Assembly (NCBI RefSeq): GCF_001636695.1
Contig: NZ_LGEL01000008.1
Location: 62,001-126,000 of the forward strand
Source: Pedobacter panaciterrae
Lineage (GTDB): Bacteria > Bacteroidota > Bacteroidia > Sphingobacteriales > Sphingobacteriaceae
Length of the DNA: 64,000 nt
Direction of reading: 5' to 3'
The position numbers and the translations under genes are program-made. The notes below the pieces were generated by a model that did not search any database, was not told the origin of the DNA, and worked only from the letters and a program-made list of their open reading frames with translations. Below are positions 35,005 through 45,259 of the stretch, in pieces (within the stretch, counting starts at the first letter, position 1; every line of letters starts with the position of its first letter).

Positions 35005-38000
35005 ATGTTAGGATTTTTAGCCAAGGTTTTTGGAAGCAAATCAGAAAGAGATATTAAGGCATTACAGCCTATAGTAATCAAGATAAACGAAGAATACGCA
35101 AAACTGTCTGCACTTAGTAATGATGAATTGCGTAACAAAACAGTTGAATTTAAAGATGTTATCGCGAAAGCGTTAACAGAAATAGATAGTAAAATAAGCG
35201 GTTTAAAAACCGATGCTGAGAACCAGGAGTTATCATTGCCTGAAAAAACAGCTATATATGATCAGATTGATGCCTTAATTAAGGATCGTGATAAGGAATT
35301 AGAAGTAGTATTGTCGGAAATTTTACCTGCTGCATTTGCGGTTGTAAAAGAAACGTCGAGACGTTTTTCTGAAAATGAACAGCTTGAGGTTACAGCTACT
35401 CAGTTTGACCGTGATTATGCTGCTCGCAAGAAAAATGTTACCATACAGGGTGATAAGGCATTTTGGGCTAATAAATGGGATGCTGCGGGTACTGAGGTGG
35501 CATGGAACATGGTGCATTACGATGTTCAGTTGATTGGTGGTATGGTATTGCACAATGGCAAAATTGCTGAGATGGCTACTGGTGAGGGTAAAACCTTAGT
35601 AAGTACGCTGCCTGCTTACCTGAATGCACTTGCTGGACAAGGCGTACACATCGTAACGGTGAATGATTACCTTGCACGACGTGACTCTGAGTGGAATGGT
35701 CCTTTATTTGAGTTCCATGGCTTAAAGGTTGATTGTATAGATAAACATGAGCCGAACTCTCAGGAACGTAGAGACGCTTACCTTGCGGACATTACCTATG
35801 GTACCAATAACGAGTTTGGTTTCGATTATTTGCGTGACAATATGTCGCAAACTCCTGATCAGCTGGTGCAACGAAAATTGCATTTTGCTATGGTGGATGA
35901 GGTCGATTCAGTTTTAATTGATGATGCCCGTACTCCATTAATCATTTCAGGTCCTGTTCCTTTTGGTGACCAGCATGAGTTCCATGAGTTAAAACCACGT
36001 ATTGAGCGTTTAGTTGCTGCTCAAAAAGAATATGTTACAAAAGCTTTAAACGAAGCGAAAAAATTAATTAATGATGGTAAAACCGGCCCTGATGAAGGAG
36101 AAGGTGGTGTAGCGTTGTTACGTGCTCATCGTGGTTTGCCTAAAAACAAAGCATTGATCAAGTTTTTAAGTGAAGGTAGTGTAAAACAAACCTTATTGAA
36201 AACTGAAAACCATTATATGGCAGATCAGTCGAAAAATATGCCTAAGGTTGATGCTGAACTATATTTTCATATCGATGAAAAAAATAATCAGGTTGAATTA
36301 ACTGAGAAAGGTATTGAGCTGATTACCAAATCTGGTGAAGATCATAATTTCTTTGTGTTACCTGATGTAGGAACTGAGATTGCTGATATAGAAAAATCTG
36401 CATTGAGCAACGAAGAGAAAATTGCTCAGAAAGATGCTCTGATGCGTGATTACTCTATTAAGGCTGAGCGTATCCATTCTGTAAATCAGTTGTTGAAGGC
36501 TTATACTCTTTTTGAGATCGATGTTGAGTATATTATTGACGAAGGTAAAATTAAAATTGTTGATGAGCAGACTGGTCGTATTATGGATGGCCGTCGTTAT
36601 TCAGATGGTTTACACCAGGCAATTGAAGCAAAAGAAAATGTAAAAGTTGAAGATGCTTCGCAAACTTATGCTACGGTTACCTTGCAAAACTTTTTCCGTA
36701 TGTACCACAAACTTTGTGGTATGACGGGTACGGCTACTACAGAGGCTGGCGAGTTTTGGTCTATCTATAAATTGGATGTGGTAGAGATACCTACAAACAG
36801 AGTTATTTCAAGAAAGGATCATCAGGACTATGTTTACCGCACGGTTCGTGAGAAATATAATGCGGTAGCAGAAGAGATTGTGAAATTAACTGAAGCTGGC
36901 AGACCGGTATTGGTTGGTACAACTTCGGTTGAGATTTCGGAATTACTTAGCCGTATGTTAAAACTGAGAGGCATTAAACATAATGTACTGAATGCTAAGA
37001 TGCACCAGAAAGAGGCTGATATTGTTGCTGAAGCAGGACAACCTGGTCAGGTAACAATTGCAACCAACATGGCTGGTCGTGGTACGGATATTAAATTGGG
37101 CCCAGGCGTTAAGGATGCTGGTGGATTGGCAATTGTTGGTACGGAGCGTCATGAGTCTCGTCGTGTAGACAGACAGTTGCGTGGTCGTGCCGGTCGTCAG
37201 GGAGATCCGGGATCATCTCAATTCTTCGTTTCACTTGAAGATAACTTAATGAGGTTATTTGGTTCTGAAAGAATTTCTAACATCATGGTAAGGATGGGTA
37301 TTGAGGATGGTGAGGTAATTCAGCATTCAATGATCACCAAATCTATTGAACGTGCACAGAAAAAAGTAGAAGAAAATAACTTTGGTATTCGTAAGCGTTT
37401 GCTTGAATACGATGATGTTATGAACTCTCAACGTTCTGTTATCTACGCTAAACGTAAAAATGCCTTATTTGGTGAGCGTTTAGATGTTGATATGAGTAAT
37501 ATGGTGTTTGATGTAGCTGAGGATATAGTAACTGAATACAAAGAAGAAGGAAATTTCGAAGGATTTAAGCTTGAAGTAATTAAAAACTTCTCTGCAGATA
37601 CTGCTATTGATGAAGCAGAATTCAGTTCAAAAGGTGTTCATCATTTAACTGATAAATTATTTGAAGAAGTAACTGCATTCTATGCAAGAAAATCTGATGC
37701 AATTATTGCTCAGGCTATGCCGGTGTTAACACAGGTATATCAGGAGCGTGGTGAGCAGATAGAGCAAATTGTTGTTCCTTTTACGGATGGCATACGCAGT
37801 GTTCAGGTTCCGGTAGGTTTGAAGAAAGCAATTGACAATGGTGGCCGTGAGGTTACCAGATCATTTGAAAAAACAATCGTTCTTGCGCTTATTGATGAAT
37901 CGTGGAAAGAGCATTTACGTGAAATGGATGAGTTAAAGCAATCTGTACAGAATGCGGTATACGAGCAAAAAGATCCATTGATTATCTATAAAATGGAAGC

Positions 38001-38319
38001 ATTTAACTTATTTAAAAACATGTTAAATGCGGTAAATAAAGAGGTGGTTAGCTTCTTGTATAAAGGTGGAATTCCGGTACAGACGGATCCTAATGATGTA
38101 AGAGAAGCTCAGGCTCCAAGACCAGCACCAAGCAGATTGAAAATGTCTAAACCTGAATTTACTCAGGCAACAAGTTCAGCCGATGTAGCTCAAATGGATG
38201 ACACGCGTGAGCATGTGCCTCAGCAGCCTATTCGTAAGGATACGGTGATTGGAAGAAACGAACCATGCCCTTGCGGAAGTGGTAAGAAATACAAAAACTG
38301 TCACGGTGCAGGATTGTAA
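35005..38319 (+). CDS. secA: Preprotein translocase ATPase SecA
   Basis: This 1104-residue SecA drives proteins through SecYEG. Walker A is [16 protein letters not shown]; the Walker B/DEAD region is [20 protein letters not shown]. The preprotein cross-linking domain contains an insertion (about 340-440) as in other Bacteroidota SecA. NBD2 shows [16 protein letters not shown] and [16 protein letters not shown]. The C-terminus ends in the zinc motif [14 protein letters not shown], which binds SecB or ribosomes. A very strong terminator follows. The extra length over the roughly 900-residue E. coli enzyme is normal for the phylum. Confidence 0.98.
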   Translation: MLGFLAKVFGSKSERDIKALQPIVIKINEEYAKLSALSNDELRNKTVEFKDVIAKALTEIDSKISGLKTDAENQELSLPEKTAIYDQIDALIKDRDKELEVVLSEILPAAFAVVKETSRRFSENEQLEVTATQFDRDYAARKKNVTIQGDKAFWANKWDAAGTEVAWNMVHYDVQLIGGMVLHNGKIAEMATGEGKTLVSTLPAYLNALAGQGVHIVTVNDYLARRDSEWNGPLFEFHGLKVDCIDKHEPNSQERRDAYLADITYGTNNEFGFDYLRDNMSQTPDQLVQRKLHFAMVDEVDSVLIDDARTPLIISGPVPFGDQHEFHELKPRIERLVAAQKEYVTKALNEAKKLINDGKTGPDEGEGGVALLRAHRGLPKNKALIKFLSEGSVKQTLLKTENHYMADQSKNMPKVDAELYFHIDEKNNQVELTEKGIELITKSGEDHNFFVLPDVGTEIADIEKSALSNEEKIAQKDALMRDYSIKAERIHSVNQLLKAYTLFEIDVEYIIDEGKIKIVDEQTGRIMDGRRYSDGLHQAIEAKENVKVEDASQTYATVTLQNFFRMYHKLCGMTGTATTEAGEFWSIYKLDVVEIPTNRVISRKDHQDYVYRTVREKYNAVAEEIVKLTEAGRPVLVGTTSVEISELLSRMLKLRGIKHNVLNAKMHQKEADIVAEAGQPGQVTIATNMAGRGTDIKLGPGVKDAGGLAIVGTERHESRRVDRQLRGRAGRQGDPGSSQFFVSLEDNLMRLFGSERISNIMVRMGIEDGEVIQHSMITKSIERAQKKVEENNFGIRKRLLEYDDVMNSQRSVIYAKRKNALFGERLDVDMSNMVFDVAEDIVTEYKEEGNFEGFKLEVIKNFSADTAIDEAEFSSKGVHHLTDKLFEEVTAFYARKSDAIIAQAMPVLTQVYQERGEQIEQIVVPFTDGIRSVQVPVGLKKAIDNGGREVTRSFEKTIVLALIDESWKEHLREMDELKQSVQNAVYEQKDPLIIYKMEAFNLFKNMLNAVNKEVVSFLYKGGIPVQTDPNDVREAQAPRPAPSRLKMSKPEFTQATSSADVAQMDDTREHVPQQPIRKDTVIGRNEPCPCGSGKKYKNCHGAGL

Positions 38320-38335
38320 TTTGTAATAAAGATAA

Positions 38336-38375
38336 AGAATGCCGATTTTTGTAAAAAAATCGGCATTCTTTTTTT
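38336..38375 (+). terminator. Intrinsic terminator of secA
   Basis: The perfect 15-bp stem AGAATGCCGATTTTT / AAAAATCGGCATTCT has a GTAA loop and is followed by T6. It starts 17 nt after the secA stop. Confidence 0.95.
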
Positions 38376-38387
38376 AAAGCCTTGTTC

Positions 38388-38840
38388 ATGAAACTACTAT
38401 TTACTGCGTTATTCTGTTATTCCTCTTTCGGTTTGTTTGCTCAGACCAGAGGTCAGGTTACTATAATTAAGGACCCGATGATAGATAGTTTAATAGCGAA
38501 ACGCATCGCGTTAAATACAAGGCCTGCAGGAACTGGGGCTGTTACTGCTAAACCGGGCCCTGTAGTATCACAGATGGGATACAGAGTTCAGGCATTTTAT
38601 GGATCAGACAGGCGAGAGGTTTTTAACGAGCAATCGAAATTTAATTCACTTTACCCATCAGTTAACACCTATATTACTTATAAAGAGCCAAACTACTATT
38701 TGAGGGTAGGGGATTTCCGGACACGCCTGGAAGCACAGCGATTTATGAATGAACTAAGAAGTAATTTCCCTACTCTATTTATATTCAGGGAAAAGATTAA
38801 TGCACCTAATTTAGAATACAGCGATGATACAGAAAGATAA
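38388..38840 (+). CDS. Secreted SPOR-domain protein
   Basis: From the ATG at 38388 this is a 150-residue protein with signal peptide MKLLFTALFCYSSFGLFAQ. The C-terminal half has a SPOR-like pattern: GYRVQAFYGSDRREVFNEQS, then YLRVGDFRTRLEAQRFMNEL and FPTLFIFREKI. SPOR domains bind glycan strands of peptidoglycan lacking stem peptides, often at division sites. The reading frame stays open 6 nt upstream through a TTG codon, but that start would sit against the secA terminator. The gene overlaps the start of the M20 amidohydrolase gene by 17 nt, suggesting coupling. Confidence 0.85.
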   Translation: MKLLFTALFCYSSFGLFAQTRGQVTIIKDPMIDSLIAKRIALNTRPAGTGAVTAKPGPVVSQMGYRVQAFYGSDRREVFNEQSKFNSLYPSVNTYITYKEPNYYLRVGDFRTRLEAQRFMNELRSNFPTLFIFREKINAPNLEYSDDTER

Positions 38841-40011
38841 GATCCAGGCACTTTCCAATGATATATTTGAACAGGTTGTTGGCTACCGTCAGCATCTTCA
38901 TGCAAATCCGGAACTTTCCTTTAAGGAGTTTGAAACTTCAGCATTTATTAAAAAGCACTTAACAGATTGGGGTATTCCTTTTTCTGATATGGCTAACACA
39001 GGTGTGGTTGGGATTATTAAAGGTGATCTTCCATCGGATAACATCATCGCATTGCGTGCAGATATGGATGCGCTACCTATATTGGAGGCTAATGACAAAC
39101 CTTATGCATCAAAAAATGCCGGAGTGATGCATGCTTGCGGACATGATGTACACAGCTCTTCTTTATTAGGAAGTGCGTATATTCTGAATAGCTTAAAAGC
39201 TGAATTTGGGGGTACTATTAAGTTGATTTTTCAGCCTGCTGAGGAAGTTTTACCTGGTGGTGCAAGTATTATGATTAAAGAGGGTGTTCTTGAAAATCCA
39301 AAGCCGCAATCAATAGTTGGACAGCATGTAATGCCTTTAATTGATAGCGGAAAAGTAGGTTTCCGTTCAGGTATTTATATGGCATCTACAGATGAATTGT
39401 ATGTAACAGTTCATGGAAAAGGTGGACACGGTGCACAACCACATCAAAATATAGATCCTGTATTGATCACTTCTCATATCATTATTGCCTTACAGCAGAT
39501 TGTAAGCAGAAATGCAGATCCAAGATTACCTTCCGTACTTTCTTTTGGGAAAGTACAAGCCAATGGTGCAACGAACATTATCCCTAATGAGGTGAAAATT
39601 GAAGGTACCTTTAGAACATTGAATGAAGAATGGCGTAAAGAGGCTAAACGATTAATGAAAAAAATGGCCGAAGGAATTGCTGAAAGTATGGGCGGCAGCT
39701 GCGATTTTAGAATTATGGACGGTTACCCTTATCTGATCAATGAAGAGAAGCTGACTGCCAATGCGCGTGCTTTTGCTGAGGATTATTTAGGCAAAGAGAA
39801 TGTGGTAGACCTGGATATATGGATGGCCGCAGAAGATTTTGCTTACTACTCACAGGTTACGGATGCTTGCTTTTATAGATTAGGAACAGGAAATAAAGAA
39901 AAGGGAACTACCTATTCTGTTCATACGCCTAACTTTGATATTGATGAAGATGCACTAAGGACATCTACCGGATTAATGGCCTATGTTGCGCTAAAGCAGT
40001 TGGGTAATTAA
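38824..40011 (+). CDS. M20D family amidohydrolase (hippurate/N-acyl-amino-acid hydrolase type)
   Basis: This 395-residue metallohydrolase shows the M20D pattern: YRQHLHANPELSFKEFET, ALRADMDALPI, GVMHACGHDVHSSSLLGSA (metal ligands), IFQPAEEVLPGGASIMI, and a dimerisation domain with HGKGGHGAQPHQNIDPV. Such enzymes remove acyl groups from amino acids or act on short peptides. No signal peptide is present, so it is cytoplasmic. The start overlaps the SPOR gene by 17 nt. A REP-like element follows 11 nt after the stop. The exact substrate cannot be read from sequence. Confidence 0.93.
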   Translation: MIQKDKIQALSNDIFEQVVGYRQHLHANPELSFKEFETSAFIKKHLTDWGIPFSDMANTGVVGIIKGDLPSDNIIALRADMDALPILEANDKPYASKNAGVMHACGHDVHSSSLLGSAYILNSLKAEFGGTIKLIFQPAEEVLPGGASIMIKEGVLENPKPQSIVGQHVMPLIDSGKVGFRSGIYMASTDELYVTVHGKGGHGAQPHQNIDPVLITSHIIIALQQIVSRNADPRLPSVLSFGKVQANGATNIIPNEVKIEGTFRTLNEEWRKEAKRLMKKMAEGIAESMGGSCDFRIMDGYPYLINEEKLTANARAFAEDYLGKENVVDLDIWMAAEDFAYYSQVTDACFYRLGTGNKEKGTTYSVHTPNFDIDEDALRTSTGLMAYVALKQLGN

Positions 40012-40022
40012 TAGCACATTCT

Positions 40023-40092
40023 GTCATCTCGACGATAGGAGAGATCTCTTGAACTATGCTTGAACAAGAGATCTCTCCATCGTCGAGATGAC
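40023..40092. repeat. REP-like palindromic element, short-loop copy
   Basis: Left arm 40023-40051 (GTCATCTCGACGATAGGAG, continuing AGATCTCTTG) pairs with right arm 40065-40092, apart from one deleted base (CCAT against CCTAT). The loop is 13 nt. It lies between two co-directional genes and is the same family as 32924-33022. Confidence 0.9.
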
Positions 40093-40126
40093 GAACGCTT
40101 AACAATCGCCCACATAATTAGAATAG

Positions 40127-41071
40127 ATGAAGAAAATACTTTTGTTAGCTGTACTTATTGGGATTGCATTAAAAGGATCTGCTCAGGAGATTGATCGTTT
40201 TAATCCGGATACTATTAAAACAATACAGCTTGATTCGGCTGTAAATATCTCTGCTCAGAAATTTGGTGTAGAAACGTTTATCAATGCCATCATTACTGAT
40301 GAAAGCTTTTATAAGGCTTTCAAGAATATGAAAAAGTATAATTTCATTGCAGAGAATAATATCTATACGTATAACAAAAAAAATAAGGTAGACGGACGGA
40401 TTTATCGCAAGATTAAGCATACTAATGAGGGGCCTGAAAAGATGGTATATCTTGCAAAACAGGATACAGGAAAGGTGTACAGAAAGAATGGTAAATATCA
40501 ATTGTATACAATTGAAATGTTTGACTACATCTTTCTGAATGCTTATAAAACTGAATATTCTGAAGAAGACGCAAAAGCAGGTAAGGCAGATGCGGCAAAT
40601 GCAGGTTATAAGGATAAATTGAAGACACTGATATTTGCTCCTGGCAAACCGATTAAAGGCTTGCCCTTTATTGGTAGTAAAACAGAGATTTTTACGGCAA
40701 ATATGCGGCAGTATTATGACTATAGTTATTACAGCGGAACCTATCTTGACTCTATTCCGGTTTATCGTTTTAAGGTTACCGTGAAAAAGGATTTGAGCAA
40801 TGGCACTAAAGATGGATTGATGATTAAGGAGCTTACGACGATTTTTGATAAGCGTAATTTCGAGATCCTGGGCCGTTATGTAGATATGAAGTATAGTAAT
40901 ATGCTGTTTGATTTTGATGTCCAGATGAACATTGAAACAAGTTATTTTGGTGATGAGAAACTGCCTACAAAAATATCTTATCAGGGGAACTGGGACTATC
41001 CTTTCAAAAAAGAAGAAAGAGCTAGTTTTTTAATTGTACATAAGGATTACCACCTTGGAAAAGGAAAGTAA
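40127..41071 (+). CDS. Conserved secreted protein, function unknown
   Basis: This 314-residue protein has a signal peptide (MKKILLLAVLIGIALKGSAQ). The mature part looks beta-rich with aromatic strands (MRQYYDYSYYSGTYLDSIPV, YRFKVTVKKDLSNGTKDGLM, FEILGRYVDMKYSNMLFDFD) and ends IVHKDYHLGKGK. I recognise the general look of Bacteroidota outer-envelope proteins but no named family and no catalytic motif. It follows a REP-like element and precedes an SGNH hydrolase gene by 53 nt on the same strand. Confidence 0.75.
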   Translation: MKKILLLAVLIGIALKGSAQEIDRFNPDTIKTIQLDSAVNISAQKFGVETFINAIITDESFYKAFKNMKKYNFIAENNIYTYNKKNKVDGRIYRKIKHTNEGPEKMVYLAKQDTGKVYRKNGKYQLYTIEMFDYIFLNAYKTEYSEEDAKAGKADAANAGYKDKLKTLIFAPGKPIKGLPFIGSKTEIFTANMRQYYDYSYYSGTYLDSIPVYRFKVTVKKDLSNGTKDGLMIKELTTIFDKRNFEILGRYVDMKYSNMLFDFDVQMNIETSYFGDEKLPTKISYQGNWDYPFKKEERASFLIVHKDYHLGKGK

Positions 41072-41124
41072 TTTTTTAACTTCGTAATAAGCTCTTGAGG
41101 CTTTTGCTTTAAAAAATTATAACA

Positions 41125-41790
41125 ATGAGAACTTACTTCAAATCACTGACATTGCTGTCTGCATTTCTTATGATATTACTTTTATCTGCTATGAATAATA
41201 AACCCAAAAAGATCATTTTCTTTGGAGATTCTATTACTCAGGCTGGTGTAGAACCCGGAGGTTATGTTGACTTGATAAAGAAGGCATTGGACCCGGCAAA
41301 GTATGAGGTTATTGGTGCCGGAATTGGTGGTAATAAAGTATACGATCTTTATTTGCGAATGGAAGATGATGTGTTGAATAAAAAGCCAAATCTGGTAGTA
41401 ATTTACATTGGGGTTAATGATGTGTGGCACAAGCAATCGAGCAGAACTGGAACTGATTATGACAAATTTATCAAGTTCTATCAGGCATTGATCAATAAAA
41501 TTCAGGCAAATGGTGCTAAGGTTGTGCTTTGTACTCCGGCGGTAATTGGTGAGAAAAAGAATGGTGCAAATGAGATGGATGGAGATTTGGATAAGTATTC
41601 TGGTGCAATAAGAGAATTGGCAGCAAAAAATAGTCTTCCACTTTGTGATTTAAGGACAATATTTAAGACTTATAATGCCGAGAATAATACCGAAGATAAG
41701 GAAAAAGGTGTTTTAACTTCTGATGGGGTACATTTAAATGAAAAGGGCAATCAGACTTTGGCAGATAAGTTATTGCCACTGGTAAAATAG
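41125..41790 (+). CDS. Secreted SGNH/GDSL-family hydrolase
   Basis: This 221-residue enzyme has a signal peptide or anchor (about 1-25). The SGNH blocks are in order: FFGDSITQAG (block I, nucleophile Ser), VIGAGIGGNKVYDL (block II Gly), VIYIGVNDVWH (block III Asn), and LTSDGVHLNEKG (block V Asp and His). Members are esterases, lipases or carbohydrate deacetylases. The signal peptide places it in the periplasm or outside. It is complete; the substrate is unknown. Confidence 0.93.
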   Translation: MRTYFKSLTLLSAFLMILLLSAMNNKPKKIIFFGDSITQAGVEPGGYVDLIKKALDPAKYEVIGAGIGGNKVYDLYLRMEDDVLNKKPNLVVIYIGVNDVWHKQSSRTGTDYDKFIKFYQALINKIQANGAKVVLCTPAVIGEKKNGANEMDGDLDKYSGAIRELAAKNSLPLCDLRTIFKTYNAENNTEDKEKGVLTSDGVHLNEKGNQTLADKLLPLVK

Positions 41791-41838
41791 ATTTCAGCAT
41801 TTTGCTGCATTTGGAAGAGAGAGGATAAATAATAGGGA

Positions 41839-43812
41839 ATGATTGATCAGGATACCATAAACAAAATCACGGAAACCGCTCGTATTGAGGAGGTAGTTGG
41901 TGATTTTGTAACTCTAAAAAAGCGCGGTACAAGTTTAATAGGAAATTGCCCATTTCATAATGAGAAAACCCCCTCATTTCACGTCTCAGTGGCAAAGGGA
42001 ATTTATAAGTGCTTTGGGTGTGGTAAAGGGGGTGATTCTGTTCACTTTATCATGGACCATGAAAAGTACTCTTATCCGGAGGCACTGAAATTTCTGGCCA
42101 ATAAATATAATATTGAAGTAGAGGAGACAGTTCAGTCGCCTCAAAACATAGAAGCACAGAATGCTCGGGAGAGCTTATACATCGTCTCTGAGTATGCTGC
42201 AAATTATTTTGCGAATGAACTGTGGACAGGTGAAGATGGTAGGGCAATTGGCTTAAGCTATTTTAAGGAGCGTGGTTTTAGAGAAGATATATTAAAGAAA
42301 TTCCAGCTTGGTTATTCGCCTGATGCTTGGGATGCTTTGATCCAGAATGCCGTAGCAGCAGGCCATAAAGAGGAATACCTTGAAAAAACAGGCCTTGCAA
42401 TCAGAAATGATAAAGGCAGGCTTTATGACCGTTTTAGGGGTAGGGTTCTGTTTCCAATTCATAATTTTACAGGAAGGATAATCGGTTTTGGGGGCAGAAC
42501 ATTAAAAACAGATAAAAATGTTCCTAAATATGTAAACTCACCGGAAAGCGATATTTATCATAAATCTAATGTGCTTTATGGTTTATTCCATGCTAAGAAA
42601 GCAATTAGAGATGCTGATAACTGTTATCTGGTGGAGGGGTATGCTGATGTTTTGGCTGTTCATCAGGCAGGAATAGAAAACGTAGTTGCTTCGTCAGGAA
42701 CATCATTAACTACCGAGCAAATAAGGTTGATAGGCAGGTTCTCGGAAAATGTTACTATTCTATACGACGGTGATGCTGCTGGTATTAAAGCTTCCCTTCG
42801 TGGTTTAGATATGATCCTTGAAGAAGGACTGAATGTTAAGGTTGTTCTTTTTCCGGATGGGCATGATCCGGACTCTTACATGCATCATGTCGGCTCTGGA
42901 GAGTTTAAGAAGTATATAGAGAATAACCGCAAGGATTTCATTTTATATAAAGCTAGCATCTTATTAAAAGAAGCAGGAACCGATCCAATAAAAAGGGCAG
43001 GTATCATTAGGGACATTGTAGAGAGTATAGCCAAGATCCCGGATGACATTAAGGCTTCCGTTTTTATAAGAGAATGCAGTGGCTTGTTACAGGTAGAGGA
43101 AAGAATATTACTTTCTGAACTAAATAAAATCAGGGCTGCTAAATTTAAAAAGACGGGTGGGGGAAATCAACCTCAGCAGTCGCAATACCAACAGAGCCCC
43201 TATCAACAAGATGGTCCGCCAGATAATCTCTTTGAGAATCCGGGAGAGTCTGGGGGACCTGTAGAGCAGGTTGAGTCCACTGATCATAATTTAATACAAG
43301 AGCGAGAGATTATCAGGCTGTTGCTCGCATTTGGACATGAGCTGGTAACATGGGATAAGATAGATAATATGTATATTGGATCTTTTATCATACAGAATTT
43401 AGTTGATGTTACTTTCGACGATGCGATATGTAAACTTATTATTGAGACGTACAGAGAAGAAATTGAGAATGGCCACCTGCCTGTTGCGAGTCAGTTTATT
43501 AAAAGTGAAGACAGGCGAATTGTTGATCTTGCAATTACACTTTCGACCTCACCTTATTCATTAAGTGAGAATTGGGAAAACAGGCATAATATCTACGTTA
43601 GGGATGAGAGTATAAATTTAAAGGCAACAATTTTTGGGGGACTTTATCACCTTAAAAAGAACAAAATAGGTAAGATGCTTACAGATATTACCAAGGAACT
43701 GGCAAGTGAAACGGATCCTGTGAATCAGGAGATTTTAATGCAGCGTCATATGATGATAAAGGGAGTGGAGCGGGATATTTCTAAATATTTGGGAACAGTT
43801 ATATTAAAGTAA
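41839..43812 (+). CDS. dnaG: DNA primase
   Basis: This 657-residue primase has an N-terminal CHC2 zinc finger (CPFHNEKTPSFHVSVAKGIY followed by KCFGCGKGGD). The catalytic core includes YDRFRGRVLFPIHN and GRIIGFGGRTL, the TOPRIM fold has LVEGYADVLAVHQAG and ILYDGDAAGIKASLRG, and a C-terminal DnaB-binding-type domain follows a Gln/Pro-rich linker (about 440-470). It makes RNA primers for replication. Its stop codon overlaps the yraN start by one base (TAATG). Confidence 0.98.
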   Translation: MIDQDTINKITETARIEEVVGDFVTLKKRGTSLIGNCPFHNEKTPSFHVSVAKGIYKCFGCGKGGDSVHFIMDHEKYSYPEALKFLANKYNIEVEETVQSPQNIEAQNARESLYIVSEYAANYFANELWTGEDGRAIGLSYFKERGFREDILKKFQLGYSPDAWDALIQNAVAAGHKEEYLEKTGLAIRNDKGRLYDRFRGRVLFPIHNFTGRIIGFGGRTLKTDKNVPKYVNSPESDIYHKSNVLYGLFHAKKAIRDADNCYLVEGYADVLAVHQAGIENVVASSGTSLTTEQIRLIGRFSENVTILYDGDAAGIKASLRGLDMILEEGLNVKVVLFPDGHDPDSYMHHVGSGEFKKYIENNRKDFILYKASILLKEAGTDPIKRAGIIRDIVESIAKIPDDIKASVFIRECSGLLQVEERILLSELNKIRAAKFKKTGGGNQPQQSQYQQSPYQQDGPPDNLFENPGESGGPVEQVESTDHNLIQEREIIRLLLAFGHELVTWDKIDNMYIGSFIIQNLVDVTFDDAICKLIIETYREEIENGHLPVASQFIKSEDRRIVDLAITLSTSPYSLSENWENRHNIYVRDESINLKATIFGGLYHLKKNKIGKMLTDITKELASETDPVNQEILMQRHMMIKGVERDISKYLGTVILK

Positions 43813-44174
43813 TGGCCAGTCACAATGATTTGGGTAAACGCGGAGAAGATATTGCTAAAGAGTATTTAGAAAATCTTGGATATCGGATACTAAAAATGAA
43901 TTGGCGGTACGGAAGAGCGGAGGTTGACGTTATAGCTAATCAGGAAGGAACAATAATCTTTGTAGAGGTAAAGACAAGAAGTTCTACAGATTACGGAGAG
44001 CCTGAAGATTTTGTAAGCATTAAGAAGGAGAAACAACTTGAGTACGCTTCATCTGCCTACATTGAGATGAATAATCATAACGGAGAAATTCGTTTCGATA
44101 TTATTGCAATTGTTTTTGAAAATAAACACCTTTATAAAATTAATCATATAGAAGATGCATTTTGGCCAAGTTAA
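43812..44174 (+). CDS. YraN family (UPF0102) nuclease-fold protein
   Basis: This 120-residue protein is a classic UPF0102 member: HNDLGKRGEDIAKEYLENLG, YRILKMNWRYGRAEVDVIA, then IIFVEVKTRSSTDYGEPEDF. The E-x-D-x-I and E-V-K residues match the restriction-endonuclease-like core (Glu, Asp, Glu-x-Lys). The cellular role is not settled. It starts on the last base of the dnaG stop and overlaps the next gene by 20 nt, so dnaG, yraN and the cyclotransferase gene form one tightly packed operon. Confidence 0.95.
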   Translation: MASHNDLGKRGEDIAKEYLENLGYRILKMNWRYGRAEVDVIANQEGTIIFVEVKTRSSTDYGEPEDFVSIKKEKQLEYASSAYIEMNNHNGEIRFDIIAIVFENKHLYKINHIEDAFWPS

Positions 44175-45249
44175 AAATATTAAGGTAATAACATTCCTTT
44201 CCCTACTACTTAGTGTTTCATTTATCTTTTCATGTAAGAATGAGCCTGCTGTTTCAATTGTAGGGTTTAAAGCGCCTGAACAAGGCCAGACATTCGGTTT
44301 AGGTGATGAAGTAAAAGTGGAACTGGATGTTCCAAAAGATAATCAGATTAAATCTGTTACTTATCAGGTGGATGGTAAAACTGTTGAAACAAAGAACGGG
44401 ACAGAAGCCATAAGTATAAAAACAAATGGATTGGCAGTTGGCTACAAATTAATTACGGCAATAACTGATGACGGGAATAAAAAAGATACATCAACCATTA
44501 ATATTGTACTAAGATCGGGATTAAACCCTGAGTTATTTACCTACAAAATTGTTAAAACTTATCCCCACGATACTTCATCATATACTCAGGGACTGGAGTA
44601 CCATAATGGCAGGTTACTGGAAAGTACCGGCGAAAACGGTTTCTCGACATTGAGATGGGTAGATTTAGCAACTGGTAAGGCTATACAAAAGATAGACCTT
44701 GACAAGCAATATTTTGGAGAGGGAGCAACTCTTGTTGATGATAAGGTTGTGATGTTAACATACAAGGCAAATTCAGGGTTTATATATGATGCCAAAACAT
44801 TTAAACAACTAGGGACATTCTCTTATCAAACAAGCAGAGAGGGATGGGGTTTATGCTATGATGGTAAACAAATAATCATGTCTGATGGTACAAACCGACT
44901 TTATTTTATGAATAAGGATACCTATAAAGATGAACGTGTGATTGATGTTTATGATAACCTGGGAGCAGTTGATTCTATTAATGAGTTGGAATATATAGAT
45001 GGAAAAATCTACGCAAATATTTACCAATATAATTATTTAGTGGTAATAGACCCAAATACAGGTATTGTTGAGAAGAAAATAGACCTGAGTGGTTTACTGC
45101 CAAAGGGATACTTTAAAACAGAAGATAGTATTTTAAATGATGTTTTAAATGGCATAGCTTGGGATAAACAAGGTAAACGCTTGTTTGTTACCGGAAAGAA
45201 ATGGCCTAAATTATTTGAAATAGCGTTAGTTCCTGTAAAGGCGAACTAA
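44155..45249 (+). CDS. Glutaminyl-peptide cyclotransferase (plant/bacterial beta-propeller type) lipoprotein
   Basis: This 364-residue lipoprotein has a lipobox at about residue 27 (SFIFSCKNE). After an Ig-like N-terminal domain (about 30-125), the beta-propeller has blocks typical of bacterial glutaminyl cyclase: YPHDTSSYTQGLEYHNGRLL, ESTGENGFSTLRWVDLATGK, WGLCYDGKQIIMSDGTNRLY, SINELEYIDGKIYANIYQYN and LNGIAWDKQGKRLFVTGKKW. It would convert N-terminal Gln to pyroglutamate on exported proteins. The start overlaps yraN by 20 nt and no other suitable Met exists. Its last codons form the left half of a terminator hairpin. Confidence 0.9.
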   Translation: MHFGQVKNIKVITFLSLLLSVSFIFSCKNEPAVSIVGFKAPEQGQTFGLGDEVKVELDVPKDNQIKSVTYQVDGKTVETKNGTEAISIKTNGLAVGYKLITAITDDGNKKDTSTINIVLRSGLNPELFTYKIVKTYPHDTSSYTQGLEYHNGRLLESTGENGFSTLRWVDLATGKAIQKIDLDKQYFGEGATLVDDKVVMLTYKANSGFIYDAKTFKQLGTFSYQTSREGWGLCYDGKQIIMSDGTNRLYFMNKDTYKDERVIDVYDNLGAVDSINELEYIDGKIYANIYQYNYLVVIDPNTGIVEKKIDLSGLLPKGYFKTEDSILNDVLNGIAWDKQGKRLFVTGKKWPKLFEIALVPVKAN

Positions 45250-45256
45250 CGCTATT
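45219..45256 (+). terminator. Terminator nested in the end of the cyclotransferase gene
   Basis: A perfect 14-bp stem AATAGCGTTAGTTC / GAACTAACGCTATT with a 10-nt loop spans the stop codon (45247-45249) and is followed by CTTTTATTTTG. The DUF4251 gene converges from the other side and stops at 45260, so the hairpin may serve both transcripts. Confidence 0.85.
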
Positions 45257-45259
45257 CTT